Shown: piece after piece, positions 23,499 through 32,733 of the stretch | Numbering within the stretch: the stretch's first letter is position 1 | Layout of the letters: every line of letters starts with the position of its first letter | Source of the DNA: a virus | Virus record (IMG/VR): IMGVR_UViG_3300035698_005072 | Coordinates: 1-46,493 of that record | Strand: one strand, 5' to 3' | DNA: 46,493 nt | Translations under genes and position numbers: made by a program | Notes under the pieces: model-generated | Seen by the model: the letters and a program-made list of their open reading frames with translations, nothing else | Databases searched by the model: none | What the model was told of the DNA's origin: nothing

Positions 23499-24178
23499 TG
23501 ATTAATACAGCTACTATATGTGAGTTAAAAGAGAAATACAATAAGCATACTATACACTACATAGTATTGGATGGTATTGATTTTGTATATCGTAGCTTAA
23601 TTAAAAAAGAATATGTAATTGCTGTTGAGCTCCATAATAGAAGTGTTGTTGGAGCTCAGGAGTATGTTGCTGATATAGCAATAATATATAATAAAGATAA
23701 GATTTCTGAAGTATCTCCTGGTTGCTTAATAAAGGTATCTGAGCTTATACTTCAAGCTAGTGGATTTACTGCTAGCGAGAAATCATTAGAAGAAAAGATA
23801 ACTAAGTATAGAGATAATTTAGGTTTCTTAACAGAGCAGGCTGTAGCACTTATATGTCATGTTTTTAACTACAAGTTTGAAGATCTAGATTATTTTACAC
23901 ATGATCAATTACTACAAGGACTCATGATGGCAGAGTATGTATTAAGCATGAATCCTACATATGGTGAATTTAAATTAAACTTTTCTTGGGAAACTGAGAA
24001 AGGAAACATACCTAATTCACCTAACCCAACAACTCATAATCAAAAGAAGATGGCAGTATCTATGGAGCAGTTACAAGAAACTAGCACTAATAATGCTAAG
24101 TCTGCTTTAAATAAAACTCTTAAAGAAACTAATGGTCAAGTGCCTAAAAAGACCTTCGATTGGCAGAATGATATCTAA
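23498..24178 (+). CDS. Tail assembly chaperone, paralog 2 with C-terminal extension (226 aa)
   Basis: Residues 1-95 are paralogous to the upstream chaperone, and residues 100-226 add a helical extension (LTEQAVALICHVFNYKFEDL, HDQLLQGLMMAEYVLSMNP) ending in a polar tail KKTFDWQNDI. The longer second chaperone parallels the G/GT pair of lambdoid phages, although no slippery frameshift site was needed here. The following 104 nt before the tape-measure gene contain a weak 6-bp hairpin (24221-24242). The TAA stop at 24176-24178 is followed by an open frame for about 33 codons. Confidence 0.65.
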   Translation: MINTATICELKEKYNKHTIHYIVLDGIDFVYRSLIKKEYVIAVELHNRSVVGAQEYVADIAIIYNKDKISEVSPGCLIKVSELILQASGFTASEKSLEEKITKYRDNLGFLTEQAVALICHVFNYKFEDLDYFTHDQLLQGLMMAEYVLSMNPTYGEFKLNFSWETEKGNIPNSPNPTTHNQKKMAVSMEQLQETSTNNAKSALNKTLKETNGQVPKKTFDWQNDI

Positions 24179-24282
24179 TACTTGGGAAACTATTTATATA
24201 ATATAGCTGCATCTACTTTTATACCTTATTCTTGTGAGGTATACTTACGTATTTCTGTCTCTACTCCCAGTGGAGGTGTATA

Positions 24283-27200
24283 ATGTATACTACGTTAAAC
24301 AATGGTTTCCCAGAGTGGGAAGATAATGTATCTATACGGGCTGGAAAGTATAGTACTAATATAAAACAAGCATCTAGACACTATAAAACTAATCCTAGAA
24401 CTTCCTTACATAAAGCAAAAAAATATACAAACCCCCCTGCATCTATTAAAAAATTAATAGGTATTGATACTAAAAGTATACTATCTAAGTATAGAGAGAA
24501 AATTAGTAATACTACCTTTCTTAGAAAGAATCGTGTACTTATAGGAAGTGCAGTGGCAACTGCTGCAACTGCATATGTAGGGTATAATATGTTTACTAAG
24601 GATACTGAGTCTACTTCAGAGTTACCTATACCTGTACCAATACAGCCCTTACCAAAGCAGCCACATAAAACTACTAAATTAGAGATGCTAGGCAAAGCAG
24701 CGTTATATGCGGGTACGTTAGCGCTTACTGCAAAGTTTAATAAGGTAACTAAACCCCTATATAAAAGACTTGCAAAAAGTACAAAACCTATAGTAGCATC
24801 AAGTTTATCTGGATATGGTAGGCATGCTGTTGCTATGTTTGCTACTACACAACTAGGAAATTCTGTATTTAGGGGAGATAGTCTTACTAAAGATATTGCA
24901 AAGAGTGCTGTATTTTCATTAGTTGCAGCAGCTCCTATGTCTATGTCTGCACGGGGAATAAGAACTGCTTGGAAATCAAAAGCTGTTCGTGCTATAAAAA
25001 TGGAAGCACATATAGCAACAATAGAGGCTGTAGGTAAACTACAAGGATCTAAAATAGCAAGAAAAGCTAGTAATTCTTCTTTAATGAATAATATGCGAAA
25101 GTTATTTAAAACACCTGAGGGTACTACATATAGAAGATACTCAGATATTTTACAAGAGTATACTAATACTGCAGCAAGAAGAGGGGAAGAGCTTACTAGT
25201 AAAAGTGTGTTAAGTTACACAAATAAAGAGTATAAGTTGTGGGAGACTTCCAAAATCGCACAATTAGATAAGCTACGTGGAGCAGGTAGTGCAGATAAGT
25301 TTTATAAAATAAATACAGAACTTAGTGCTGCTCGCTCTAAAATACAAGCGCAAAGAGAGGCACTAAGATTATCATTTGAAAATAAAGTACTTAAAGGTAG
25401 CTATACTAAATCTGGTATTAAATATACATCAGCATTAGATGATGTAGCAGCTAAGTATGGAGATGAGGGCTCTCGTCTTGTAGGTTTTGAAGATGATGTA
25501 TTACGTGGACTACGTGCAGATAAGAATCTATTTCAAGTAGGTAACACTTCTGTTAACCTTAACCTGCTAAATCCATTAAGGTTATTAAATGTAGGAGTAT
25601 CCGGTGCACAGGCACACGCTAGGGGAGTGCTGGGTACTGTTGTGGGGTTGTTCTCTCATCAAGGGTACAAAGCGCCACTAAGAGCAAGTTTAGGTGGCAA
25701 CAAGTACTTTGTACGTAATGCTGGTAAGCAAATAGGGGATGTGTACAGAGGAGTAGGGGGAAGTAGAGAACTACTAAAAAAAGGAGTATATCTAGGAGAG
25801 AATAGGATACGTAGAGTAGCTAAGAGTGCTAGTACTATTGCAAGAGAAAAAGGATGGGATACTGGATGGAAAGATACATGGTTAAATAGAGCTACTAAAA
25901 AGGTTGGGGGTAGGCTTGGTATAAAAAGATGGAGTAGGCTTAGATCTCATATGTTTGCTAGAAAAATGGGGTTTAGTGCAGCTGACTCCGCTTCTCCTTC
26001 TATTTTTAAGAGTATGTCAGCAGCGTACAAACAAGATACTTTATATGTACCTTTTATATCTGATATATTTGCATCATTATCTAAAGGTGCAGATGATGTA
26101 CTATTTAAAGGGAAAGCGCCTGGATTAAGTAAATATAAGAAAAGTATAGACGCGGCTAAAGAAGCAGCTAAAAAGGAACACTTAAGTTTTTTTAAAGAGG
26201 GTGTTGACCTACCTAAATATACTACTATGAATAGATCAGAATCTATTTCTTTTAGGTTTGCACAGATGCTCGAAAAGCCCCTTAGATTAGCAGAAGACTT
26301 AGGTATTGGGGGGATGCTGCCTTCAGTAGCAAAAACACCTGGTCAGTTTATAACTACATTTATGCTTAAAAGAGTGTTGCCTGCTGCTTTACTTTATGAA
26401 GGTGCTCGTTTTGCTGACTATGCCTCTAGAAAGGTAACTGGTGGATTTGGTCTACTAGGAGAAGGAGTAGGGCCCATTAGTTTAGTTGCGGATGCACTAG
26501 CAGCTACTAATGTAGCGGGAGGATATGTAAGGGATAAATTAGGAATTACCAAAGCTGGCGATTATTTAGAAGATTTAATGCCTGGCTCTGTAACTAGCTC
26601 TGCCTCTAAATTATTACGTATGTCTGCAGCTCCTGTATTAGTACATAAACTAGGGAGTATGGGAGGATCCGTTGGTCCAAAAGCTAGGATGCTACAACTT
26701 GCTGTAGGTCTGTCTATGTCTTATTTTGTAGGAGGAGATCTTACTTCTGCTAAATCAGGACCACAATTAAAGTCTGAATACTTTGGAGACGAAGAAGTAG
26801 CTATAAAGAAGGGTCGTTGGTGGGAATTCGGGAAATCTCCATTTGAAGGACAGGGTGTAGAGTACTATAGACCTAACTGGTATAGAATGCACCGGAGTCA
26901 CTATAAAGAAAAAGCCATGTATGGTAGTGAAAGTATGTACTGGCTTAAGGGCAGTTGGGCATCTCCTGGAAGATACCAGGATCCTTACTACTTCGAGAAA
27001 CTACATTATAAAGATAGACCATATCCCGTTACAGGAAAGTTATTTTCTGATGTTCCATTAATAGGCCCTGCATTAAGTCCATTAGGTAATATGATAAAGC
27101 CAAGAAAGTATATGCATACTGATGAGTTATACCCTACTTCTTATAGTAGTACTGCGAGTGGTTATGGTACTCCTGGAGGAGGACTCTCATACCGTGGAGT

Positions 27201-29076
27201 ACCTACTTCTTTCTTTAAGTCTAATATGACTAGCAGAGAACAGCGCTTAGGTAAATCAAAATCATACCCTATGCAAGCTCCTAAATATGTAAACCCTAAT
27301 CTAGTAGCAGCCTCTGAACAAGCATATCGTGCAGCTGAATGGATGGGTTTAAGAGGATTTGCAGCGCAGTCTATTGTTGAAAAAGCTACAGGAGTTTCTG
27401 AGTTTAATGTAGCGCAGGGAAGTATGGTGCTAGATGATCCAACATACGCAACTAGTTTTAGTAGGGATTACTGGGATAGAGATCTTGGTGGACTTGCTGG
27501 TGCTACAGAGTTTTTTAGAAGGCTGTTTCCTAGGCCTAGAAGAAGTGGAACTAGATACAATCCAATAAGAAATACAATGCCTGAATGGATGCCTGGAGAA
27601 GATTATTTTACTAACTTTAAGCTAGGGGATCCTTACACTAAAATAAAGATGGGGGAAGCTAGGCTTCCAGGTGCAGGATATGAGGCACTACACGGCAAGT
27701 CGCTAGAGGACTTTAATTCTTTAGATGCTTTTAAAGTACTTGCAGATGTAGCTCCATATTCTAATGAATATAAAATGTTAAAAGGACAACTACAAGAACA
27801 AGAACTATACTCTGAAGATGCTTCAAAATTCCAAAAGATAATAGAACAAGTGGAGAGTAGGTATGATGTTAAAGATTTTGCTCCTAGAAAGTTTACATAT
27901 GGGGATATAGGCAGCTACAATACTGTAGAAAAAGGATTAGGGCGTATTTGGGAAGAATTCTCTCATCTACATACTCCTTTTCATACTAAGTTATTACATA
28001 AAAGAAGTGCACTAGAGGATTATAGAAGATCAGAAGTATATGGTAGAAGTACTGCTTTCTGGGACTCTCCTTATAGAGACTTTATTAGGCCTATGTTCTC
28101 TGAAATGACTGCTCCTGCAGACTCATCAAAAGGTGCCATAATTAAGACGGCAGCTATGGCAAGTCTCGCTATGGGTATTGCTGCTGTATCTTTAAAAGGA
28201 AATACTTCTCTTAGAAAAGCAGCTATAGGAGCTGCAGGTATAGCAGTAGCAGGTACTAGTATATATCAAAATATTAGAAAAGGTTTAGGTTTTTCTATAG
28301 ACATTCCTGATGAAGTTAAAGAGAGAGCTAGTGTAGAAGAATACTTTGATAAGATGTCCTACTTAAAATATAGTAGATTAGAGGCTAGTAGTAAAGATTA
28401 TAATGAAAAGATGTTTTATAGAGCCCAGAAGAGTAATACACTTATGGGAATAGACCCATATGCTTATTGGGGTAAGATAATAGCAGTAGTACCTAAAAAA
28501 GAAAGAGCTTATTTTAAATCATTTATAGAAGCTGAAAGTGGAGAGAGATCCAAGATAATGGAAGTAGCTCCTGGTTACATGAAAAGGATATACCAAGCAC
28601 AGTGGGAAAAGGCAGATAAAGCAAGGGGAGAGCTAGCTACTCCTCAATATATATCATTACCATCAGCTGAGGAAGAGATGAATACCTTTCAAGAGAGTTC
28701 ATATATACCAGATGACGAGTGGGTAGGATGGAATGAAAATGTAGATCTAAACAAGGTTAAATTGAAAAGTATAATGGCGGCTGGAATGACACCGCAGGAC
28801 TTTAACTTCTGGGATAAAGATATAGCTGATTTAAAAAGAATGTCGTATATTCCTACAATATCTCTAAGTGGCATGGATTCTACTGATTATAATAAGGTAG
28901 CCCCTCGTGACGTTAGAAAACAGTTATTAAGTAAGAAAGGGCGTAGTAAGTCTTATACATTAGTAGACTTTAGTTCTAAGGATAACTTTGAGTTTAGTGT
29001 TACTGTACACAAAAATAGTATTAATACTAAGAATGATATACGTTATAGAAAAAAACAAATAGGAGTTGAGTACTAA
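24283..29076 (+). CDS. Giant tail protein in the tape-measure position (1597 aa)
   Basis: GGAGGTG precedes ATG 24283. The chain is basic, has an early hydrophobic segment (VLIGSAVATAATAYVGYNMF, about 84-103), several Ala/Gly-rich amphipathic stretches (about 135-230), a Tyr/Trp/Pro-rich middle (YYRPNWYRMH, GRYQDPYYFEKLHYKDRPYP) and a second hydrophobic zone (about 1284-1325). Order after chaperones and before the hub makes it the prime tape-measure candidate, but long heptad coiled coil is scarce. It may combine length control with a membrane-active ejected part. Its stop is two bases before the next gene. Confidence 0.6.
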   Translation: MYTTLNNGFPEWEDNVSIRAGKYSTNIKQASRHYKTNPRTSLHKAKKYTNPPASIKKLIGIDTKSILSKYREKISNTTFLRKNRVLIGSAVATAATAYVGYNMFTKDTESTSELPIPVPIQPLPKQPHKTTKLEMLGKAALYAGTLALTAKFNKVTKPLYKRLAKSTKPIVASSLSGYGRHAVAMFATTQLGNSVFRGDSLTKDIAKSAVFSLVAAAPMSMSARGIRTAWKSKAVRAIKMEAHIATIEAVGKLQGSKIARKASNSSLMNNMRKLFKTPEGTTYRRYSDILQEYTNTAARRGEELTSKSVLSYTNKEYKLWETSKIAQLDKLRGAGSADKFYKINTELSAARSKIQAQREALRLSFENKVLKGSYTKSGIKYTSALDDVAAKYGDEGSRLVGFEDDVLRGLRADKNLFQVGNTSVNLNLLNPLRLLNVGVSGAQAHARGVLGTVVGLFSHQGYKAPLRASLGGNKYFVRNAGKQIGDVYRGVGGSRELLKKGVYLGENRIRRVAKSASTIAREKGWDTGWKDTWLNRATKKVGGRLGIKRWSRLRSHMFARKMGFSAADSASPSIFKSMSAAYKQDTLYVPFISDIFASLSKGADDVLFKGKAPGLSKYKKSIDAAKEAAKKEHLSFFKEGVDLPKYTTMNRSESISFRFAQMLEKPLRLAEDLGIGGMLPSVAKTPGQFITTFMLKRVLPAALLYEGARFADYASRKVTGGFGLLGEGVGPISLVADALAATNVAGGYVRDKLGITKAGDYLEDLMPGSVTSSASKLLRMSAAPVLVHKLGSMGGSVGPKARMLQLAVGLSMSYFVGGDLTSAKSGPQLKSEYFGDEEVAIKKGRWWEFGKSPFEGQGVEYYRPNWYRMHRSHYKEKAMYGSESMYWLKGSWASPGRYQDPYYFEKLHYKDRPYPVTGKLFSDVPLIGPALSPLGNMIKPRKYMHTDELYPTSYSSTASGYGTPGGGLSYRGVPTSFFKSNMTSREQRLGKSKSYPMQAPKYVNPNLVAASEQAYRAAEWMGLRGFAAQSIVEKATGVSEFNVAQGSMVLDDPTYATSFSRDYWDRDLGGLAGATEFFRRLFPRPRRSGTRYNPIRNTMPEWMPGEDYFTNFKLGDPYTKIKMGEARLPGAGYEALHGKSLEDFNSLDAFKVLADVAPYSNEYKMLKGQLQEQELYSEDASKFQKIIEQVESRYDVKDFAPRKFTYGDIGSYNTVEKGLGRIWEEFSHLHTPFHTKLLHKRSALEDYRRSEVYGRSTAFWDSPYRDFIRPMFSEMTAPADSSKGAIIKTAAMASLAMGIAAVSLKGNTSLRKAAIGAAGIAVAGTSIYQNIRKGLGFSIDIPDEVKERASVEEYFDKMSYLKYSRLEASSKDYNEKMFYRAQKSNTLMGIDPYAYWGKIIAVVPKKERAYFKSFIEAESGERSKIMEVAPGYMKRIYQAQWEKADKARGELATPQYISLPSAEEEMNTFQESSYIPDDEWVGWNENVDLNKVKLKSIMAAGMTPQDFNFWDKDIADLKRMSYIPTISLSGMDSTDYNKVAPRDVRKQLLSKKGRSKSYTLVDFSSKDNFEFSVTVHKNSINTKNDIRYRKKQIGVEY

Positions 29077-29078
29077 TA

Positions 29079-32000
29079 ATGAAAAAATGGGCAGGTAAAA
29101 CAGTATTAAATCAAGATTGGATTGATCCTTCTGAAATATTCAGTGAGGGTACTATGCCTACTAGTGAGATTCATGAGTTAGTAAACCGTGGTCTGACTCA
29201 AGATCCTGTTGGTTTTACGTTTAGTGCGCTAGAGGAGGCTACTGATTTAGCAAAAAGAAATACATTCCTAAAGAGTAATCTTAGTTTAGAGCAGTATAGA
29301 GATAAGTATATAGTTGCATATAAAATGGCAGGAAATGCAGAGATAAGTAGTAAAAATGCATCAAGGTTATTTAAAAAAGGATCTGATGCTATGCTATCTT
29401 ATGGAGAGGATGTATCTAAGCGTGTAGGCTCTAATACAAAGTATATTAATTCTTTGCTAGATACAAGATTTTTAACAAGCGATGGGTCTGCTTTCTATAA
29501 AGATACTATAAATAATCTATCTAATATAAAAAAGTATACTGAAAATGCTTCCTTAGAATTTATGGATAACACATTAAAGTCTTCAAGCCCAAATTGGTTT
29601 CTATCGGGACAGGGTGTAGTCAAAGGTGCGCATGCTAGTGTAAATGTAAAGAAAGGGTATTCTACAGCAGATGCAACTAAGGCAGCCTATCTTAAAATAA
29701 GGAACTTTGGTACTAAGGCGGAGCACTCTATCTATAAAATTCAAGATGTGTTAATTTATGCACATGCAGGTGGCTGGAATAACGTAAGGCTAGCTGAAGA
29801 GTTATCTAAAGAAGGATTTGGTGCACTTAGTAGCTTAGAGAGAAGTGCACTTAACAGGAATAATGCGTTAGCACAAGCAGGAAGAGGATACTTCTGGGAT
29901 TTTAATGAAGGAAAGTATGTAGATTTATATCCTCTAATAGATAGCAAGGGGAAGCATATAAGATCTTCTGCACAAAGAACAGAAGAGATTAAAGCTTTAA
30001 AAAGAAATATGTCCTTTACAAAATCTCCTGGGTTTGAAAAAGATATAAGAAAGTCTATGGATTCTCTTAGAGGTCTAATGGGCACGTTAAAAGAAGGAAG
30101 TATAATAGATGCACGTAAGGGTGGGACTTCAGTATCTGACGTAGCTGATGCAGCCACTGCTGCATTCAAGGAAAGAGGAAAGCTTCTAGAGGGAGTTACT
30201 CTAGGCGATGATATACTTTTAAGAAATAATGTTCTCCCAAATAGTGGAGAAGCTCGCGCAATGAGTTCCAGATTATCTGCTATAAAAAGTAAAATATGGA
30301 GTTCATTACCTAAGCTTCAAAGGGGGGAGTATGGAAAATATGGTATATTTTCTAGTAAAGGAGAGGCAGGTTTAATACGTACAGATTTACTACAAGCTGC
30401 GTATGATAGATTAGCTTTGCTGGATAAAGATACTACTAATTTAAGAATATCACCTAAGGATATAGGGAAACCTGGAAATAAAACAGCTAAACAACTAGTA
30501 GATGACATAGCTGCTAGGATGGTATCAATGGAGTTAGATAGTGTAGATAATATAGTAACACAAATACCTCAAACAGGAGCCATTAAAGAATTAGTAAAAC
30601 AGAAATTTAAAGAAGGTAAGTCAGTAGAGGCATATGCTTTAATGGGGTATCAAGTGGATCCCAGAAAGTCTACTGCTATATTTAATACAGTATTTAGAGA
30701 TACTTCTAAAGTAAAAAAAGCAGCTGAAATAGGTTATGAAGAACTACGTAGAATTACAGATTATGAAAGCGCGGCACCTTTCCTTATGCCACAAAAAGGT
30801 TTTCTTAACAAAGCACGTGAAATGAAAGATAGATTAGCTAGTAATATAGATAAAGGTGTTACTTCTGGTGTGTATGGTACAGGTAGTGACGTATCTTCTA
30901 TTAGTACATCTTCTATTATACAGGATGAGGGAGAGGAGTTAGCAGCATTAACAGAAAGCATAGTACATCCGACAGATACTAGAAAAGGTACAGAGTTTAT
31001 TCCGGAGACTACTATTAGTGAAATGCTACCTAAATCTACTGGAAACTTTACTTCAGATGATATAGTAGAAAACTTTAAAAGAACCCAAGAAAGTGTTACT
31101 CTTGAAAAAGAGTATGGTAATATACTATACAGTAATAAATCTTACAGTAATAAAGCGGATGACCTTATGCAGGTAGCTCGAGTAGAGGCAGCTAAGTTAG
31201 AAGAAATGAAGCTTACTGCATCAGATAGTATCCATATTAAAGAAATAGAACATATGCAAAAAGTGGAGAATACTAGGGCTTTAGATAAGTTAAATAATAT
31301 GGAGATGCAATCGGCTAGAGAACTTTCTGAAGAAGTAGTTTCTGGAAAAACTATAAGTGAGTCCATGGATGGAGTGCAGAATAGACTACAGGCATATAAT
31401 GAGGAAGCTAGAGGTATAGTACAGGAGCATGCGGGGTCTAGCCATGTTTCTGGGATAAGCAGAAAAGGTAGAAATCTTATAAAAGAGGCACAGGATAGGT
31501 TGGTGTTTGGAGATACCGCTAATGATGTAACACTAGGGGTACGCGATGATATAAGAACAAAGTTATTTGGTGAATGGAAAGACCGTAAATATATATTTGA
31601 GACAGGTGATCTTAAACTAGGAAGAGAAGCATCTGAGAAATTGAAAAGAGCCGTTGGTGCAACTAAACCTACTATTAAAGGTATAACGGATGCTGCACTG
31701 GGTGGCTTAGGTATAGATCCTGAGGTACTAGCCAGAGGTTTAGGTAGTAGATTGGATCATAAAGAGTATCTTAGTGCTATAAATAAGGGTATTACAGATA
31801 TGGGGGAAACAGCAAAGAGATTCAGGATAAAGCATGCTGGACTTACCCCTGAAAGAAAAAATCTAATAGATGCAATAATAAGTACGAAGGCACAGGCTAA
31901 AGTAAATAAAGGTTCTCTTAGCCTATCTGGATTAGACTACCTAGCTGAAGGCGAATATAAAACATTAGGAGAAACTTACTTTGGTAGTTATGGTAGTCAT

Positions 32001-32732
32001 TTTGATGTAAGCATAGATCCATATGAAGATACATATAGAATGTCTATGAAGAGAATAAAAAACTTTGATGATAACATGCTTGCTAAGCTGGACAACATAG
32101 GTATATCAAAAGAAACAGCGTTTAAGGCATTTCCTGAAATAGGTAAGCGCGTAACTGTAGGTACTATACAAAAAACTAAAGATGGTGTAGGTTATATAAA
32201 TGCACTTAATGAGATAAATGAGCAGACATATAAAGAGGTATCAGGTGGAGGTATTGCAGGTATAATAAGGGAAAAAGCAGAGAGAATAAAAGGTAAGGCT
32301 AAAAGTTTAGGGGATGATGCTATGCGAGGACTTAGTTTAGCTAGAGAAGGTGCTGGTGCCTGGTGGAAAAGCGCTTCTTTTGCACAACGTGGAGGAACCT
32401 CCGCGGCTATTGTAGGAGGTGTTATAGCTACAGCTATGGTAGCTGCTAGCGTATTCAAAGATAGGCCGGGAACAGATCCTGCTAATATAGTAATAGATCA
32501 AAAAGCTCCTGAACATAATGTAGCAAGAATAATACCTGAGGAAGGTTATCGTAAGGATACTTCAGTACGACAAGTAGATAGATATGAAGACGGATATGAT
32601 GATCTATATAAAGACTTAGGTAGTATGCAGGCTCCTAATACAGTAATAAAAAGAATAGACAGCTATAAAAATATGAGCCCACAATCAAGAGAGATGTTGA
32701 TAACAAAATCAATGAATAGACCGGAGTACTAA
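29079..32732 (+). CDS. Second giant tail protein (1217 aa)
   Basis: The gene starts two bases after the 1597-aa gene and ends one base before the next. The product is largely helical and polar, with long charged stretches (for example KADDLMQVARVEAAKLEEMKL and RALDKLNNMEMQSARELSEEV, about 685-760) that suit a tape measure. A Gly/Ala hydrophobic segment (SAAIVGGVIATAMVAASVF) lies at about 1106-1126, followed by a polar tail ending SMNRPEY. No enzyme motif was recognised. It could be the true tape measure, with the upstream protein as companion, or the two may act together as a split tape measure. Confidence 0.55.
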   Translation: MKKWAGKTVLNQDWIDPSEIFSEGTMPTSEIHELVNRGLTQDPVGFTFSALEEATDLAKRNTFLKSNLSLEQYRDKYIVAYKMAGNAEISSKNASRLFKKGSDAMLSYGEDVSKRVGSNTKYINSLLDTRFLTSDGSAFYKDTINNLSNIKKYTENASLEFMDNTLKSSSPNWFLSGQGVVKGAHASVNVKKGYSTADATKAAYLKIRNFGTKAEHSIYKIQDVLIYAHAGGWNNVRLAEELSKEGFGALSSLERSALNRNNALAQAGRGYFWDFNEGKYVDLYPLIDSKGKHIRSSAQRTEEIKALKRNMSFTKSPGFEKDIRKSMDSLRGLMGTLKEGSIIDARKGGTSVSDVADAATAAFKERGKLLEGVTLGDDILLRNNVLPNSGEARAMSSRLSAIKSKIWSSLPKLQRGEYGKYGIFSSKGEAGLIRTDLLQAAYDRLALLDKDTTNLRISPKDIGKPGNKTAKQLVDDIAARMVSMELDSVDNIVTQIPQTGAIKELVKQKFKEGKSVEAYALMGYQVDPRKSTAIFNTVFRDTSKVKKAAEIGYEELRRITDYESAAPFLMPQKGFLNKAREMKDRLASNIDKGVTSGVYGTGSDVSSISTSSIIQDEGEELAALTESIVHPTDTRKGTEFIPETTISEMLPKSTGNFTSDDIVENFKRTQESVTLEKEYGNILYSNKSYSNKADDLMQVARVEAAKLEEMKLTASDSIHIKEIEHMQKVENTRALDKLNNMEMQSARELSEEVVSGKTISESMDGVQNRLQAYNEEARGIVQEHAGSSHVSGISRKGRNLIKEAQDRLVFGDTANDVTLGVRDDIRTKLFGEWKDRKYIFETGDLKLGREASEKLKRAVGATKPTIKGITDAALGGLGIDPEVLARGLGSRLDHKEYLSAINKGITDMGETAKRFRIKHAGLTPERKNLIDAIISTKAQAKVNKGSLSLSGLDYLAEGEYKTLGETYFGSYGSHFDVSIDPYEDTYRMSMKRIKNFDDNMLAKLDNIGISKETAFKAFPEIGKRVTVGTIQKTKDGVGYINALNEINEQTYKEVSGGGIAGIIREKAERIKGKAKSLGDDAMRGLSLAREGAGAWWKSASFAQRGGTSAAIVGGVIATAMVAASVFKDRPGTDPANIVIDQKAPEHNVARIIPEEGYRKDTSVRQVDRYEDGYDDLYKDLGSMQAPNTVIKRIDSYKNMSPQSREMLITKSMNRPEY

Positions 32733-32733
32733 T

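Noticed and set aside
23151-24178. A -1 frameshift joining the two tail chaperones, as in lambda G/GT
   Set aside because: The two genes have their own starts joined by TAATG and are paralogs of each other, so no frameshift is needed; no clear heptamer was seen near the junction.
24176-24280. Readthrough of the chaperone TAA into about 33 further open codons
   Set aside because: The extension shows no recognisable similarity, and an open frame of this length is not rare by chance; the next gene has its own strong RBS.
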